Source of the DNA: an uncultured Bacteroidota bacterium
Lineage (GTDB): Bacteria > Bacteroidota > Bacteroidia > Chitinophagales > Chitinophagaceae
Direction: 5' to 3'
Assembly (NCBI GenBank): GCA_903938445.1
Contig: CAJADG010000061.1
Span: 1 to 41,991, forward strand
DNA length: 41,991 nt
Shown here: piece by piece, positions 25,587 through 35,161 of the stretch
Layout: each line of letters starts with the position of its first letter
Numbering within the stretch: position 1 is the stretch's first letter
Made by a program: the position numbers and the translations under genes
The notes under the pieces: model-generated
Database searches by the model: none
Seen by the model: the letters and a program-made list of their open reading frames with translations, nothing else
Told to the model about the DNA's origin: nothing

Positions 25587-25934
25587 ATGCACCAATCAAA
25601 CATTAATGTAACTGTTCATTTAGATGAACAAAAAATTCCTCAAAATATTCAATGGTCCGCTACTGATAGTACAGCAACCGAAGCTCAAGATGCGCGCGCG
25701 ATGATGCTTACTTTTTGGGATCCAACTGATAAAACCGCTTTAAGAATTGATCTTTGGACGAAAGATATGATGGTGGATGAAATGGCCGATTTCTTTTATC
25801 AAAATTTAATGGGAATGGGTGACACCTATTTAAGAGCTACTCAGGATAAGGAATTGTCTGATGAGTTTAAAGCATTTGCAAAATCTTTTTATCAAAAATT
25901 TAGAGCAAGTCAAACTGCTCAAAACCCAAAATAG
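25587..25934 (+). CDS. gldC: Gliding motility protein GldC
   Basis: 115 residues from ATG 25587. The match to GldC is based on the pattern NVTVHLDEQKIPQNIQWSA, ARAMMLTFWDP, and LRIDLWTKDMMVDEMADFF. GldC is a small soluble protein named from Flavobacterium gliding mutants. It is also present in many non-gliding Bacteroidota, so it is weak evidence for motility here. It is followed by yqeY after 7 bases. The in-frame ATG at 25548 would overlap the upstream gene. Confidence 0.85.
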   Translation: MHQSNINVTVHLDEQKIPQNIQWSATDSTATEAQDARAMMLTFWDPTDKTALRIDLWTKDMMVDEMADFFYQNLMGMGDTYLRATQDKELSDEFKAFAKSFYQKFRASQTAQNPK

Positions 25935-25941
25935 TAATACC

Positions 25942-26394
25942 ATGAGTTTAGAAACAGATGTAATGTCATTGATGAAAGATGCAATGAAAAGCAAAGACGA
26001 AGTATTATTAAGAGGCCTAAGAGCTATTAAAGCCGAGATAATTAAAGCTAAAACAGAGCCAGGTGCTAACGGTGAAATTTCAGCAGATACTGAAATGAAA
26101 TTGTTGCAAAAGTTAGTGAAATCACGTAAAGACTCTTTAGTCATTTACGAACAACAAAATCGTCCTGATTTAGCCACCAAAGAAGCAGAAGAAATTGCCG
26201 TAATTGAAAAATTCTTGCCCGCTCAAATGAGCGAGGAGGATGTAAAAGCAGCGGTTCAAGCAATTATTACACAAGTGGGAGCAGCTGGACCTCAGGATTT
26301 AGGAAAGGTAATGGGTGTTGCAACAAAACAATTGGCTGGACAAGCAGATGGGAAAATAATTTCAGCAGTTGCCAAATCTTTACTTACTGCTTAA
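25942..26394 (+). CDS. GatB/YqeY domain protein
   Basis: 150 residues from ATG 25942; the frame extends upstream into gldC but this ATG is the natural start. Recognised by LLRGLRAIKAEI, KLLQKLVKSRKDS, AEEIAVIEKFLPAQMSEEDV and GPQDLGKVMGVATKQLAGQADGK. The domain occurs as the C-terminal tRNA-binding part of GatB in the amidotransferase. The stand-alone form may act in tRNA-dependent amidation, but its role is unproven. It is followed by cvpA after 3 bases. Confidence 0.93.
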   Translation: MSLETDVMSLMKDAMKSKDEVLLRGLRAIKAEIIKAKTEPGANGEISADTEMKLLQKLVKSRKDSLVIYEQQNRPDLATKEAEEIAVIEKFLPAQMSEEDVKAAVQAIITQVGAAGPQDLGKVMGVATKQLAGQADGKIISAVAKSLLTA

Positions 26395-26397
26395 TTT

Positions 26398-26913
26398 ATG
26401 TGGTTAGATATAATAACTGGCACTATTTTAATTATTGCAATTTTACAAGGGTATAAAAATGGTTTGATAAGAGCCGTAGTGTCTTTTTTGTCCTTATACA
26501 TCGGATTGATTCTTGCATTTCAATTTGCAGGCTGGGTAGCTAATCAATTAAAAGAGCATACCAAAATTGCCTCTCATTGGCTTCCCTTTATTTCATTTTT
26601 AATGGTACTAATTGTGGTACTATTGGTATTGAAATGGACGGCTCGGTTACTGCAACAAACTGCAGAATGGCTAATGTTGGGTTGGCTAAATAAATTATTA
26701 GGTATTGCTTTATACTGTTTTATTTATTTTACTATGTTTAGCGCTGTGGTGTACTTTTTACAAATTTTAGGGGTCTTGGAAAAGGAAAAAGTTAAAGAGG
26801 CCTTTAGTTATTCTTATTTACAGTCATGGTGGCCTTATTGTATGGGCAAAATAGGGGAGTTTATCCCTTCTATTAAGCATAGTATTGCCACTTTTTCGAA
26901 CCCCCTGAAGTAG
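26398..26913 (+). CDS. CvpA family membrane protein
   Basis: 171 residues with four hydrophobic helices (about 4-24, 28-48, 62-84 and 100-122). The N-terminal WLDIITGTILIIAILQGYKNGLIRAVVSFLSL (residues 2 to 33) is the CvpA signature. The family was named from colicin V production and is linked to envelope homeostasis; its molecular role is unknown. It is the last gene of the gldC-yqeY-cvpA run. Confidence 0.87.
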   Translation: MWLDIITGTILIIAILQGYKNGLIRAVVSFLSLYIGLILAFQFAGWVANQLKEHTKIASHWLPFISFLMVLIVVLLVLKWTARLLQQTAEWLMLGWLNKLLGIALYCFIYFTMFSAVVYFLQILGVLEKEKVKEAFSYSYLQSWWPYCMGKIGEFIPSIKHSIATFSNPLK

Positions 26914-26926
26914 CCAACTAGGTGTT

Positions 26927-26953
26927 TTTACGAAATTGTTAATAATTCGTAAA
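26927..26953. repeat. Inverted repeat TTTACGAA...TTCGTAAA
   Basis: Perfect 8-base arms with an 11-base spacer, 13 bases after the cvpA stop and about 70 bases before the hydrolase gene. There is no T run on the plus strand, so a protein-binding site is as likely as a terminator. Confidence 0.4.
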
Positions 26954-27000
26954 TCGTTATTTTGAAATCCACTATATATCCATTTTTAAGATGATTTAAC

Positions 27001-27008
27001 TATCTTTA
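27001..27008 (+). promoter_or_regulatory. -7 box of the alpha/beta hydrolase gene
   Basis: TATCTTTA, one mismatch to TAnnTTTG, 15 bases before ATG 27024. Confidence 0.35.
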
Positions 27009-27023
27009 TTCATATTGATTGTT

Positions 27024-27785
27024 ATGGAGTACGAAATTAAAAAAGACGATAAGTTTGAGTATTTGGAAGTGGGTGAAGGTGAAACACTTATGCTTTTGCA
27101 TGGGCTGTTTGGCGCTTTAAGTAACTTCTCTGATTTAATTGAAAAATTTAGAACAACGCACAAAGTGGTAGTGCCTTTATTGCCGCTATTTGATTTGGAT
27201 ATTTTACATACAAGTGTAACAGGCTTAGCCAAGCATGTAACACAATTTATTGAACATAAGGGGTATGATAAAGTTCATTTGTTAGGTAATTCATTGGGTG
27301 GACATGTTGGTTTGGTATATGTTTTAAAACATCCTGAAAAAGTAAAATCACTTATTTTAACAGGAAGTAGTGGGCTTTTTGAAAATGCAATGGGAGACTC
27401 CTATCCTAAGCGTGGTGATTATGAATATATCAAAAACAAAACTGCTCAAACTTTTTACGATCCAGCAATGGCGACTCCTGAGTTAGTGGACGAGGTATTT
27501 GAAATTACTAGAAACAGATTAAAGGTGATAAAAATTATAGCACTTGCAAAAAGCGCTATTCGAAATAATTTGGGCGAAGAGTTGAATCAAATTAAAGTCC
27601 CTACTTGTTTAATTTGGGGTAAGAATGATACGGTTACTCCTCCTTTTGTAGCAGAAGAATTTAAAAAATTAATTCCTCATGCCGAATTGCATTTTATTGA
27701 TAAATGTGGCCACGCCCCAATGATGGAAGAGCCTGCGGAGTTCAATGAAATTTTGCATACATTTTTAATGTCACTTCCTAAGTAA
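27024..27785 (+). CDS. Alpha/beta fold hydrolase
   Basis: 253 residues from ATG 27024; an upstream in-frame TTG at 27015 is less likely. The oxyanion region is HGLFGALSNF, the nucleophile elbow GNSLGGH (Ser90), the acid WGKNDTVTPP and the His in CGHAPMMEEP, a complete Ser-Asp-His triad. There is no signal peptide, so it is cytosolic. Esterase, lactonase and C-C hydrolase activities all occur in this superfamily, and the substrate cannot be called. The CBS gene follows after 13 bases. Confidence 0.9.
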   Translation: MEYEIKKDDKFEYLEVGEGETLMLLHGLFGALSNFSDLIEKFRTTHKVVVPLLPLFDLDILHTSVTGLAKHVTQFIEHKGYDKVHLLGNSLGGHVGLVYVLKHPEKVKSLILTGSSGLFENAMGDSYPKRGDYEYIKNKTAQTFYDPAMATPELVDEVFEITRNRLKVIKIIALAKSAIRNNLGEELNQIKVPTCLIWGKNDTVTPPFVAEEFKKLIPHAELHFIDKCGHAPMMEEPAEFNEILHTFLMSLPK

Positions 27786-27798
27786 CAACAAACAAACT

Positions 27799-28464
27799 AT
27801 GTCAATGTTAACCTCCTCTATAGCTCAAAAAGGCTTGCCATTGCTTCATTTGGAAGATACGGTATCCTTTGCTTTGCAATGCATGGAGGACTATGATGTG
27901 CAACATTTAGTGGTTGTAAAAGATGATTATTTTTTAGGTATTTTAGCTAAGTCTGATTTATTAGATACCAATGAAACAAATACATTGGATACATTAAGCG
28001 ATTTGTTTTTAAGAGTTGGTGTAGCTGCTAATGCACATTTTTTAGTTGCTTTGGACATGTTTACAAAACATCAGTTGTCATTATTGCCTGTATTAAATGA
28101 ACAACAAGAGTGTATCGGCGTAATTACCAATGAACAATTAAACGATGCCATGGCACACTTTTTAGAAGTTGCAAAGCCTGGCGCTATATTAGTACTTTCT
28201 GTTTCTCCTTATCAGTATTCTTTATCTGAAATGAGTAGAATTGTGGAATCCAACAATGCTCAAATTCTTCAGTTAAATACGCATTTTGATGAGGCCAATG
28301 GAAATTTAGTAGTAACGCTGAAACTGAATAAGGATGAGGCTGGTGCCATTATAGCTACTTTTGAAAGATACGATTATCAGATAGTACACTACTTTGGAAT
28401 CACACCATTAAATAATGATATCGAAAATCATTATCATAATTTAATGAATTACTTGGATGTATAA
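27799..28464 (+). CDS. CBS domain protein, AcuB-like
   Basis: 221 residues. Two CBS motifs occupy about 5-125 (AKSDLLDTNE and VITNEQLNDAMAHF), followed by a region (about 130-205) that looks like an ACT-type ligand domain (PGAILVLSVSPYQYSLSEMSRIVESNNAQIL). CBS pairs bind adenosine nucleotides, so a sensor role is likely. Its stop overlaps the start of the next gene by 8 bases, suggesting translational coupling. Confidence 0.82.
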   Translation: MSMLTSSIAQKGLPLLHLEDTVSFALQCMEDYDVQHLVVVKDDYFLGILAKSDLLDTNETNTLDTLSDLFLRVGVAANAHFLVALDMFTKHQLSLLPVLNEQQECIGVITNEQLNDAMAHFLEVAKPGAILVLSVSPYQYSLSEMSRIVESNNAQILQLNTHFDEANGNLVVTLKLNKDEAGAIIATFERYDYQIVHYFGITPLNNDIENHYHNLMNYLDV

Positions 28465-29854
28465 ATTTGTCGCTTCAATATTTTTAATTTCTTTGTTTTT
28501 TATTGGAATTCAATTCAAGGCAAACGCTCAATATCGAATTGCACAAATTGATATTGAAGGCAATGCAAAAACAAAAGCTTATATCATTTTAAGAGAACTT
28601 CCTTATCATGTTGGAAGTATAGTTATCAAAGACTCTCTTCCATTATTGAATACACTTGCAAAAGAGCAATTAATAAATTCCTCTTTATTTAATGAGGTTA
28701 CTATTACTAGCGCGCAAATAGACAGTGCAGCCATAAAAATTAAAATAAATGTAAGTGAACGCTGGTATTTTTTTCCCTTACCTTATTTCAGATGGGTAGA
28801 TAGAAATTTTAGTGAGTGGTGGAATGAACAACACCATAGTTTGGATCGTGTGAATTATGGAATTAATTTAAGGCAATCAAATGCAACTGGCAATAATGAT
28901 CGATTAACCCTTGGAATCATTACTGGATATACGCATCAGGTGGTTGCTAGGTATCAATTTCCTTTTATAGATAAAAAATTAAAATTCGGAATGGGATTGG
29001 GATGGCAATACTTTACACAAAAGGAATTGAATACGGCAACCTTTTTTGATAAACAAGTTTACACTAAAACCAATGCTGATATACAAAATGGTTATAGAAC
29101 AAATGTCAACTTCTTTTATCGACCTAATTTATTTGAAAGATTAAGTGTTCAAGTGGGATATGGTAATTCAACGATTTCAGATTCTGCTATTTTAGTACAA
29201 CCCAATTATTTTCCGAACCATAGTACATCACTTTCTTATGGAGATATTGGCATTAATTTTTCAAAAACAAAATTTGATTATAATGCCTATCCAACAGAAG
29301 GAAATAGTACAGATATTGGTCTTTTTCAACGATTTTCAAAAGGAACCAATTTGAGTTCTTTTTCATGGAGAGAATTTTACGCCCATAGAATAAATCGTAA
29401 TAATTTTTATTTAATTGAATCCAGTTCACTTGCAAAATTAGTCCCGAATCAAAATTATTTGGATAGCCGCTTAATGGGTTATGGGAATATGCAAATGAAT
29501 GGTTTCGAATATTATGTGGTAGATGGAAATGCCGGATCTATCGCTAAGGCCGAATGGCATCATTTATTAGGTAACTATACGCTTCCTAAGAAAACAGGGT
29601 TTGCGATTACCGACAGATTAAATAAGCACTTGCCTGATATTAAATACCATTTTTGGTTAAAAGCTTTTACTAATTTAGGCTATGTTTATACCGAGCATCC
29701 AGTTAATAATAGTAAGCTTTCTAATACATTATTAAGGTCAGCTGGAATCGGTTTGGATATCATTAGTGTGTACGACCTGGTTATAAAAATTGATTATAGT
29801 GTGAATCAGTTGGGGGACAAAGGGGTATATTTGCACGGCGGTATTAATTTTTAA
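28457..29854 (+). CDS. POTRA-containing outer-membrane barrel protein (Omp85-like)
   Basis: 465 residues. The signal peptide ends near KANA-QYR (residue 24). One POTRA-like repeat follows (RIAQIDIEGNAKTKAYIILRE ... VNVSERWYFFPLP style segment, about 25-110), then a region of alternating amphipathic strands ending in a barrel with C-terminal GGINF. It is shorter than BamA or TamA and may be a small translocator or surface-antigen-type protein. It overlaps the CBS gene and is 8 bases from nadK. Which substrate it inserts or exports is unknown. Confidence 0.78.
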   Translation: MYKFVASIFLISLFFIGIQFKANAQYRIAQIDIEGNAKTKAYIILRELPYHVGSIVIKDSLPLLNTLAKEQLINSSLFNEVTITSAQIDSAAIKIKINVSERWYFFPLPYFRWVDRNFSEWWNEQHHSLDRVNYGINLRQSNATGNNDRLTLGIITGYTHQVVARYQFPFIDKKLKFGMGLGWQYFTQKELNTATFFDKQVYTKTNADIQNGYRTNVNFFYRPNLFERLSVQVGYGNSTISDSAILVQPNYFPNHSTSLSYGDIGINFSKTKFDYNAYPTEGNSTDIGLFQRFSKGTNLSSFSWREFYAHRINRNNFYLIESSSLAKLVPNQNYLDSRLMGYGNMQMNGFEYYVVDGNAGSIAKAEWHHLLGNYTLPKKTGFAITDRLNKHLPDIKYHFWLKAFTNLGYVYTEHPVNNSKLSNTLLRSAGIGLDIISVYDLVIKIDYSVNQLGDKGVYLHGGINF

Positions 29855-29859
29855 TTTTA
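29830..29859 (+). promoter_or_regulatory. Internal nadK promoter
   Basis: TTTG (29830-29833), 18 bases, TAATTTTA (29852-29859), then CAC and ATG 29863. It lies in the last codons of the upstream gene. Spacing is exactly that of the korB and carB promoters; the last box base is A instead of G. Confidence 0.5.
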
Positions 29860-29862
29860 CAC

Positions 29863-30744
29863 ATGAAAGTTGCAATTTATAGTAGAGGTGTTGATTTGGA
29901 TCAACAACAATCATTGAGTGCATTGTTGTTGGAACTGAATAGATATGATATTACTATCTATGTTTTTGAAGACTTATTAAATAAATTTTCATTAGTTAAT
30001 CCACCTGATAAATCTCCTTTAATTCCTTTTAGTTGTTCATCGGATTTACATAATACAATTGACTGTTTAATTAGTTTAGGAGGTGATGGAACAGTATTAG
30101 ATGCAATTACATTAGTTGGAGATACCAATATTCCTATTTTAGGAATTAATTATGGTCGTTTAGGTTTCCTTGCATCTATATCTAAAGATGAATTGAGTTT
30201 AATGGTGGATGCTTTAGTGAATAGGACTTATGTTATTGAAAAAAGATCTTTAATTCATTTAGATGCCAATTTGCCAATTTTTGGAACTACTCCATTTGGT
30301 TTGAATGAGTTTGCAATTCATAAAAGAGACACTTCTCCAATGATTAAAATTCATACTTATCTTAATGGCGAGTTCTTGAATTCTTATTGGGCAGATGGTT
30401 TGATTGTATCAACTCCTACTGGATCTACAGGATATAATATGAGTTGTAATGGACCTATTCTTTTTCCTGATTCGGCAAGTTTTGTAATAACTCCAGTTGC
30501 TCCGCATAACTTAAATGTAAGATCCATAGTGGTGCCTGATACATCTGTTATTTCTTTTGAAATTGAGGGCCGAACGGAAGAATTAATATGTGCCATGGAT
30601 GCAAGAAAAGAAATAGTTCCAAAAAGTATACAATTAGCCGTTAAGAAGGAAAACTTTTCTATCCATTTTATACGACTCAATGAAAATAGTTACCTTTCAA
30701 CATTGAGAACAAAGCTTACTTGGGGTTTAGATAAAAGAAATTAA
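29863..30744 (+). CDS. nadK: NAD kinase
   Basis: 293 residues, full length. Phosphorylates NAD to NADP in the cytosol. Signatures are SLGGDGTVLDA with D75, LGINYGRLGFLA, and the NAD-binding TPTGSTGYNMSCNGPI. DUF6089 follows after 3 bases and uppS after that; this order is common in Bacteroidota. Confidence 0.97.
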   Translation: MKVAIYSRGVDLDQQQSLSALLLELNRYDITIYVFEDLLNKFSLVNPPDKSPLIPFSCSSDLHNTIDCLISLGGDGTVLDAITLVGDTNIPILGINYGRLGFLASISKDELSLMVDALVNRTYVIEKRSLIHLDANLPIFGTTPFGLNEFAIHKRDTSPMIKIHTYLNGEFLNSYWADGLIVSTPTGSTGYNMSCNGPILFPDSASFVITPVAPHNLNVRSIVVPDTSVISFEIEGRTEELICAMDARKEIVPKSIQLAVKKENFSIHFIRLNENSYLSTLRTKLTWGLDKRN

Positions 30745-30747
30745 TGC

Positions 30748-31545
30748 ATGCGTAAAATTCAATTTATATTTATACTAACGAGTATGCTATATGCAATGAA
30801 TTTATCTGCACAGCATATTTCATTGGTAGAAAATAAAGGAGAGATTGGCATCATGGGTGGAGCAACATTTTATCGAGGTGACATTGCAACAGATATTTTA
30901 TTCTACAAACCAAATTTTGGCATTTTTTATAAAAAGCAGCTAAATGATTATGTTGGATTGAGACTTAATTATGAATATATTTCCATAGGGGCCAATGATA
31001 TTCAATCCAATAATTTCTATGAATTCAAGCGTGGATTAAATTTTACTCGAACAGCACACGACGTTAGTTTAATGGGGGAATTTTATTTCTTGAGATTTAT
31101 TAATGGTAATAAAAATTATCGTTTTACTCCTTATTTGGGATTTGGTTTAGGTGCTTGGAAATCCATTAAAAGCACTACTAATTTGGATTCCGCAACCACT
31201 GTAAGAACAATTACTTATCCTTTAAATGTAGGTTTCAAATATAATTTATTCGGACACTGGAATATTTTTGGGGAAGCGACTTATCGATTCACCAATTCAG
31301 ACAAAATTGATTTTTTTGCTGATAATACTCATTATGTACCATCTTCTTTTCAATACGATATTCAGGCTAGTACTTCGGGAAATGACCAATATTTTACTGC
31401 CAAATTGGGTGTTTCCTATAATATAATATCAACATATGGTGCGGATAAGCCAAAAAGAATCAAAAAATGGCACTTCTTTAAAAAAAGTGAATCCTCGCTA
31501 AACAAATCCTCAAACGGTCTTTTTGGCTTCTTAAAACGTAAATAA
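30748..31545 (+). CDS. DUF6089 family outer-membrane beta-barrel protein
   Basis: 265 residues. The signal peptide is cleaved near LSA-QHI (residue 22). The mature part starts GEIGIMGGATFYRGDIA and continues with short amphipathic strands (FTPYLGFGLGAWKS, YPLNVGFKYNLFGHWNIFGEATYRF). A basic C-terminal tail follows. This fits the DUF6089 porin-like family, usually found next to uppS and bamA in this phylum. Its function is unknown, though an envelope biogenesis role is implied by neighbours. Confidence 0.83.
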   Translation: MRKIQFIFILTSMLYAMNLSAQHISLVENKGEIGIMGGATFYRGDIATDILFYKPNFGIFYKKQLNDYVGLRLNYEYISIGANDIQSNNFYEFKRGLNFTRTAHDVSLMGEFYFLRFINGNKNYRFTPYLGFGLGAWKSIKSTTNLDSATTVRTITYPLNVGFKYNLFGHWNIFGEATYRFTNSDKIDFFADNTHYVPSSFQYDIQASTSGNDQYFTAKLGVSYNIISTYGADKPKRIKKWHFFKKSESSLNKSSNGLFGFLKRK

Positions 31546-31558
31546 GCCGGGTATTTCT

Positions 31559-31566
31559 TAATTTTA
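31559..31566 (+). promoter_or_regulatory. Possible -7 box 4 bases from the uppS ATG
   Basis: TAATTTTA then CATT and ATG 31571. The final base is not consensus and no -33 element is visible. Confidence 0.3.
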
Positions 31567-31570
31567 CATT

Positions 31571-32308
31571 ATGGAAACATTGGATATGAAGAGGTTGCCA
31601 AAACACATAGCCATCATTATGGATGGGAATGGTAGATGGGCAAAGGATCAAGGGCAGGATCGTTTATTTGGACATTATCACGGTGTAATAAGCGTAAGGC
31701 GTGTAGTGGAAGCAGCTGCTGAAATAGGTATTCAATACCTTACATTATATGCATTTAGTACAGAAAATTGGGACAGACCCGCCGAGGAAGTTACTGGGTT
31801 AATGACCTTATTTGTAGAAACCATAGCCAAAGAAGTACCTGATTTGCATCAAAATAACATAAAATTGGTATTCATAGGGAACCTGGGTCTCCTTCCAATT
31901 GAAGCTAGGGCGGCACTTAAGAACGCAACAGAGCAAACTGCTCAAAATACCGGACTTACCCTCATAATTGCCCTAAGTTATAGTGGTAGATGGGAGCTAG
32001 TAGAAGCCGCTAAAAATATGGCACAATTAGCATTGAATGGTGATTTGAAAGTGGAGGATATTAATGAATCAGTTTTAGCTGATCATCTTGCTACCAAAGG
32101 ATTTCCTGACCCAGAATTAATGATCCGAACAAGTGGAGAATGTCGAATAAGTAATTTTTTATTGTATCAATTGGCCTACGCTGAACTATACTTTACGGAG
32201 ACAAGATGGCCTGAATTTAGAAAGGACAATTTGGTAGCTGCATTATTAGAATATCAGTCAAGGGAACGTAGATTTGGTAAAACCAGTGCCCAAATCGAAC
32301 AAATATAA
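31571..32308 (+). CDS. uppS: Isoprenyl transferase (undecaprenyl diphosphate synthase)
   Basis: 245 residues. Cis-prenyltransferase making the C55 lipid carrier for peptidoglycan and O-antigen. The P-loop-like HIAIIMDGNGRWAK holds the catalytic Asp. TLYAFSTENWDRP and the C-terminal LMIRTSGECRISNFLLYQLAYAELYFTE are also conserved. ATG 31589 (MKRLPKHI) is an alternative start closer to the conserved core. The bamA gene follows. Confidence 0.96.
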   Translation: METLDMKRLPKHIAIIMDGNGRWAKDQGQDRLFGHYHGVISVRRVVEAAAEIGIQYLTLYAFSTENWDRPAEEVTGLMTLFVETIAKEVPDLHQNNIKLVFIGNLGLLPIEARAALKNATEQTAQNTGLTLIIALSYSGRWELVEAAKNMAQLALNGDLKVEDINESVLADHLATKGFPDPELMIRTSGECRISNFLLYQLAYAELYFTETRWPEFRKDNLVAALLEYQSRERRFGKTSAQIEQI

Positions 32309-32390
32309 AAATATAATAATATATTTTATTTTGTTTTTTAACAAAGACTTTGAAATATTACGAGTAATTTGCGACACTTTTAAAACCCAA

Positions 32391-35147
32391 ATGTTTAGCC
32401 CCAAGCAGATGCAGAAACCGCTCCAATTTATAATAGGTATTTTTTTCATTGTTTTATTGACAAATACCGGCTTTTCACAGGTAAGTCCTGTGAATGATTC
32501 GGTGTCCCAAATTAATGTCAAATTAATGGGAATTTTCAATCAAAAGAATCCTACAAAATATAAGATTAGAAATATTAAAGTTGTTGGTAATCAGAATTTT
32601 GATGAAGCACTTTTATTATCATTATCAACCCTTAATGTTGGAGATGAAGTTACCATACCAGGTGGTGACAACTTTGCTAAAGTAATTCATAAATTGATGG
32701 ATCAAAATTACTTTAGTGATGTAAGTGTTTATTTAACAGATGTGCAAGACAATTTTATTGATGTTGAAATTAATGTTGTAGAAAGACCAAGATTATCTAA
32801 GTTTAATTTCATAGGTATTCGTAAATCTGATCATGATGAATTATCAGGTAAAACAGGTTTATTGCCAAACAGAGTGGTGACAGAAAATATGAAAATTACT
32901 GCTGTAGAGGGAATTAAAAAATACTACGCAGAAAAGGGTTTCCAGGATGTAAAAGTGACTATTAAAGAAAAAAGAGATGCCACAAGAAAAAATAATTTGT
33001 TATTAGATTTCGTGGTGGATAAAGGGCCTAAAGTAAGAATTAACAATATCAACTTTGGAGGCAATAATGTAGAGGAAGGTAAATTGAAGAAAAGCCTTAA
33101 AGAGATTCATGAAAAATCAAGATTAACATTGTTTCCAATCAATGATAAGCCTGTCATTGTAAAAACGAATCCTTATACCTTAGAAGAGTATGTTAAAGAA
33201 CATGGTTATTTAACTTTCACTAAGACAAAAAAGATTTTAAATCCTTACGCAAGAATTACATTCTCTTCATCAAAATTTGATCCAAAAAAATATGATGAGA
33301 GTAAGGATAATTTAATGAACTATTATAATTCATTAGGCTTTAGAGACGCTGTTATTGAAAAAGATACGGTATACCATAATCCTGCCGGCAACTTGAATAT
33401 CGACATGCAAGTTAAAGAAGGACACAAATATTATTTCGGAAATATTACATGGAGAGGGAATACAAAATATCCTGATTCATTGCTTTCGGCTATTTTAAAT
33501 ATTAAAAAAGGAGCTACTTATAATCGTGAGGTTTTATACAATAAATTAGGAAAAACACAAACTGCTGAGGGTGGAGATATTAGTGGTTTGTACCAAGATG
33601 ATGGTTATTTATTTTTTGCTGTAGATCCAATTGAAACAGCGGTATATAATGATACCATCGACTATGAAATAAGATTAAGAGAAGGACCGCAAGCAACTAT
33701 AAAAACAGTGCGTATTACTGGTAATGAAAAAACAAAAGATTTTGTTATTCGTAGAGAAATTAGAACCATTCCAGGTGATAAATTTAGTCGAACTTTATTA
33801 ATTCGTTCTCAGCGTGAAATTGCACAATTAAACTTTTTTGATCAAGAAAAGATTAAACCAGAACCTGTACCCAATCCGGAAGATGGAACAGTTGATATTA
33901 ACTATAGTGTAGAAGAAAAATCAAGCGATCAGTTAGAGTTGAGTGCTGGTTGGGGAGGATATATTGGCTTAACAGGGACTTTAGGAGTTACGTTTAACAA
34001 CTTCTCTTCAAAGAACTTATTTAAAAAATCTGCATGGGATCCATTGCCAATGGGAGATGGACAAAAATTGAGTGTGCGTGTACAAAGTAATGGTAAAGCA
34101 TTCCGTTCCATTAATACTTCATTCACTGAACCTTGGTTTGGTGGAGTAAAAAGAAATTCTTTAACCGTAAGTATTTTCAATACTAAATATGGACAAACGA
34201 TTGATCAGGCAACGGGTATGTATAATATCAACGCTGCGGACAATCAATACATTTCAACCACAGGAGCAACTATTACATTTGGTAAACAATTATCATGGCC
34301 AGATGATTATTTCTCTTTTAGCTATGGTTTAAACTTTACACGCTATACTTTAAAAAACTATCCAATTGATCCATATAATTTACCAAATTTCAAAAATGGT
34401 AATGTAAATAATATCAATCTTAAATTGGCTTTACAAAGAACATCTGTGGATCAACCTTTGTTTCCAAGAACTGGATCCACGTTTTTATTGAGTGGACAAT
34501 TTACACCACCTTATTCTTTGATAGATCCTGCTATCAATACAGGGGAGAATAAATTTGAATTGCTAGAATATCATAAATGGCGTTTTAATGGCGAGTGGTA
34601 TATACCATTAGGTAAACCAGCAGGGGAAGATCATAACAAACAATTTGTATTACGTTTTGCCGCAAAGTATGGATTTGTTGGAAGGTATAATACCGATTTA
34701 AGTATTTCACCTTTTGAACGTTTCCAATTAGGAGATGCCGGATTAAGTAATCAGTTTGCATTACTTGGATATGATATCATCGCTCAAAGAGGTTATCCAG
34801 TTTACCAAAGTTCTAATCCAAAAGTTAATCCTGACCAACAAACAGCAACTCAACACTTTACTATATTTAATAAGTATGCAATGGAAGTAAGATATCCATT
34901 GAGCTTAGCTGCAAGTAGCACCATTTATGCTTTAGGATTTTTTGAAGCAGCGAATGGTTGGTATAGTATGAAAGACTATAATCCATTTGAATTACGTAGA
35001 TCTGTAGGTATTGGTATGCGCTTTTACTTGCCTATGTTTGGATTGCTTGGATTTGATTATGGTGTGGGTATAGATAGATTAAATGGAACTAATTCATTAA
35101 AAGATGCAGGTAGATTTACCTTCATGTTAGGTTACGAACCAGAATAG
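32391..35147 (+). CDS. bamA: Outer-membrane protein assembly factor BamA
   Basis: 918 residues from ATG 32391 (912 from ATG 32409). The frame is open back into uppS, but the signal peptide (PLQFIIGIFFIVLLTNTGFSQ) follows these ATGs directly. POTRA repeats fill about 40-460; for example KYKIRNIKVVGNQNFDEALLL, PRLSKFNFIGIRKS, and TIKTVRITGNEKTKDFVIRRE begin repeats. The rest is the 16-strand barrel, ending in FTFMLGYEPE rather than the usual aromatic residue. It folds and inserts outer-membrane proteins. Two OmpH/Skp genes follow, as usual. Confidence 0.95.
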   Translation: MFSPKQMQKPLQFIIGIFFIVLLTNTGFSQVSPVNDSVSQINVKLMGIFNQKNPTKYKIRNIKVVGNQNFDEALLLSLSTLNVGDEVTIPGGDNFAKVIHKLMDQNYFSDVSVYLTDVQDNFIDVEINVVERPRLSKFNFIGIRKSDHDELSGKTGLLPNRVVTENMKITAVEGIKKYYAEKGFQDVKVTIKEKRDATRKNNLLLDFVVDKGPKVRINNINFGGNNVEEGKLKKSLKEIHEKSRLTLFPINDKPVIVKTNPYTLEEYVKEHGYLTFTKTKKILNPYARITFSSSKFDPKKYDESKDNLMNYYNSLGFRDAVIEKDTVYHNPAGNLNIDMQVKEGHKYYFGNITWRGNTKYPDSLLSAILNIKKGATYNREVLYNKLGKTQTAEGGDISGLYQDDGYLFFAVDPIETAVYNDTIDYEIRLREGPQATIKTVRITGNEKTKDFVIRREIRTIPGDKFSRTLLIRSQREIAQLNFFDQEKIKPEPVPNPEDGTVDINYSVEEKSSDQLELSAGWGGYIGLTGTLGVTFNNFSSKNLFKKSAWDPLPMGDGQKLSVRVQSNGKAFRSINTSFTEPWFGGVKRNSLTVSIFNTKYGQTIDQATGMYNINAADNQYISTTGATITFGKQLSWPDDYFSFSYGLNFTRYTLKNYPIDPYNLPNFKNGNVNNINLKLALQRTSVDQPLFPRTGSTFLLSGQFTPPYSLIDPAINTGENKFELLEYHKWRFNGEWYIPLGKPAGEDHNKQFVLRFAAKYGFVGRYNTDLSISPFERFQLGDAGLSNQFALLGYDIIAQRGYPVYQSSNPKVNPDQQTATQHFTIFNKYAMEVRYPLSLAASSTIYALGFFEAANGWYSMKDYNPFELRRSVGIGMRFYLPMFGLLGFDYGVGIDRLNGTNSLKDAGRFTFMLGYEPE

Positions 35148-35161
35148 AAAATTTTTATTTT

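Noticed and set aside
32274..32390. Upstream extension of BamA into uppS
   Set aside because: It would place 39 residues in front of a clear signal peptide; ATG 32391 or 32409 fits better.
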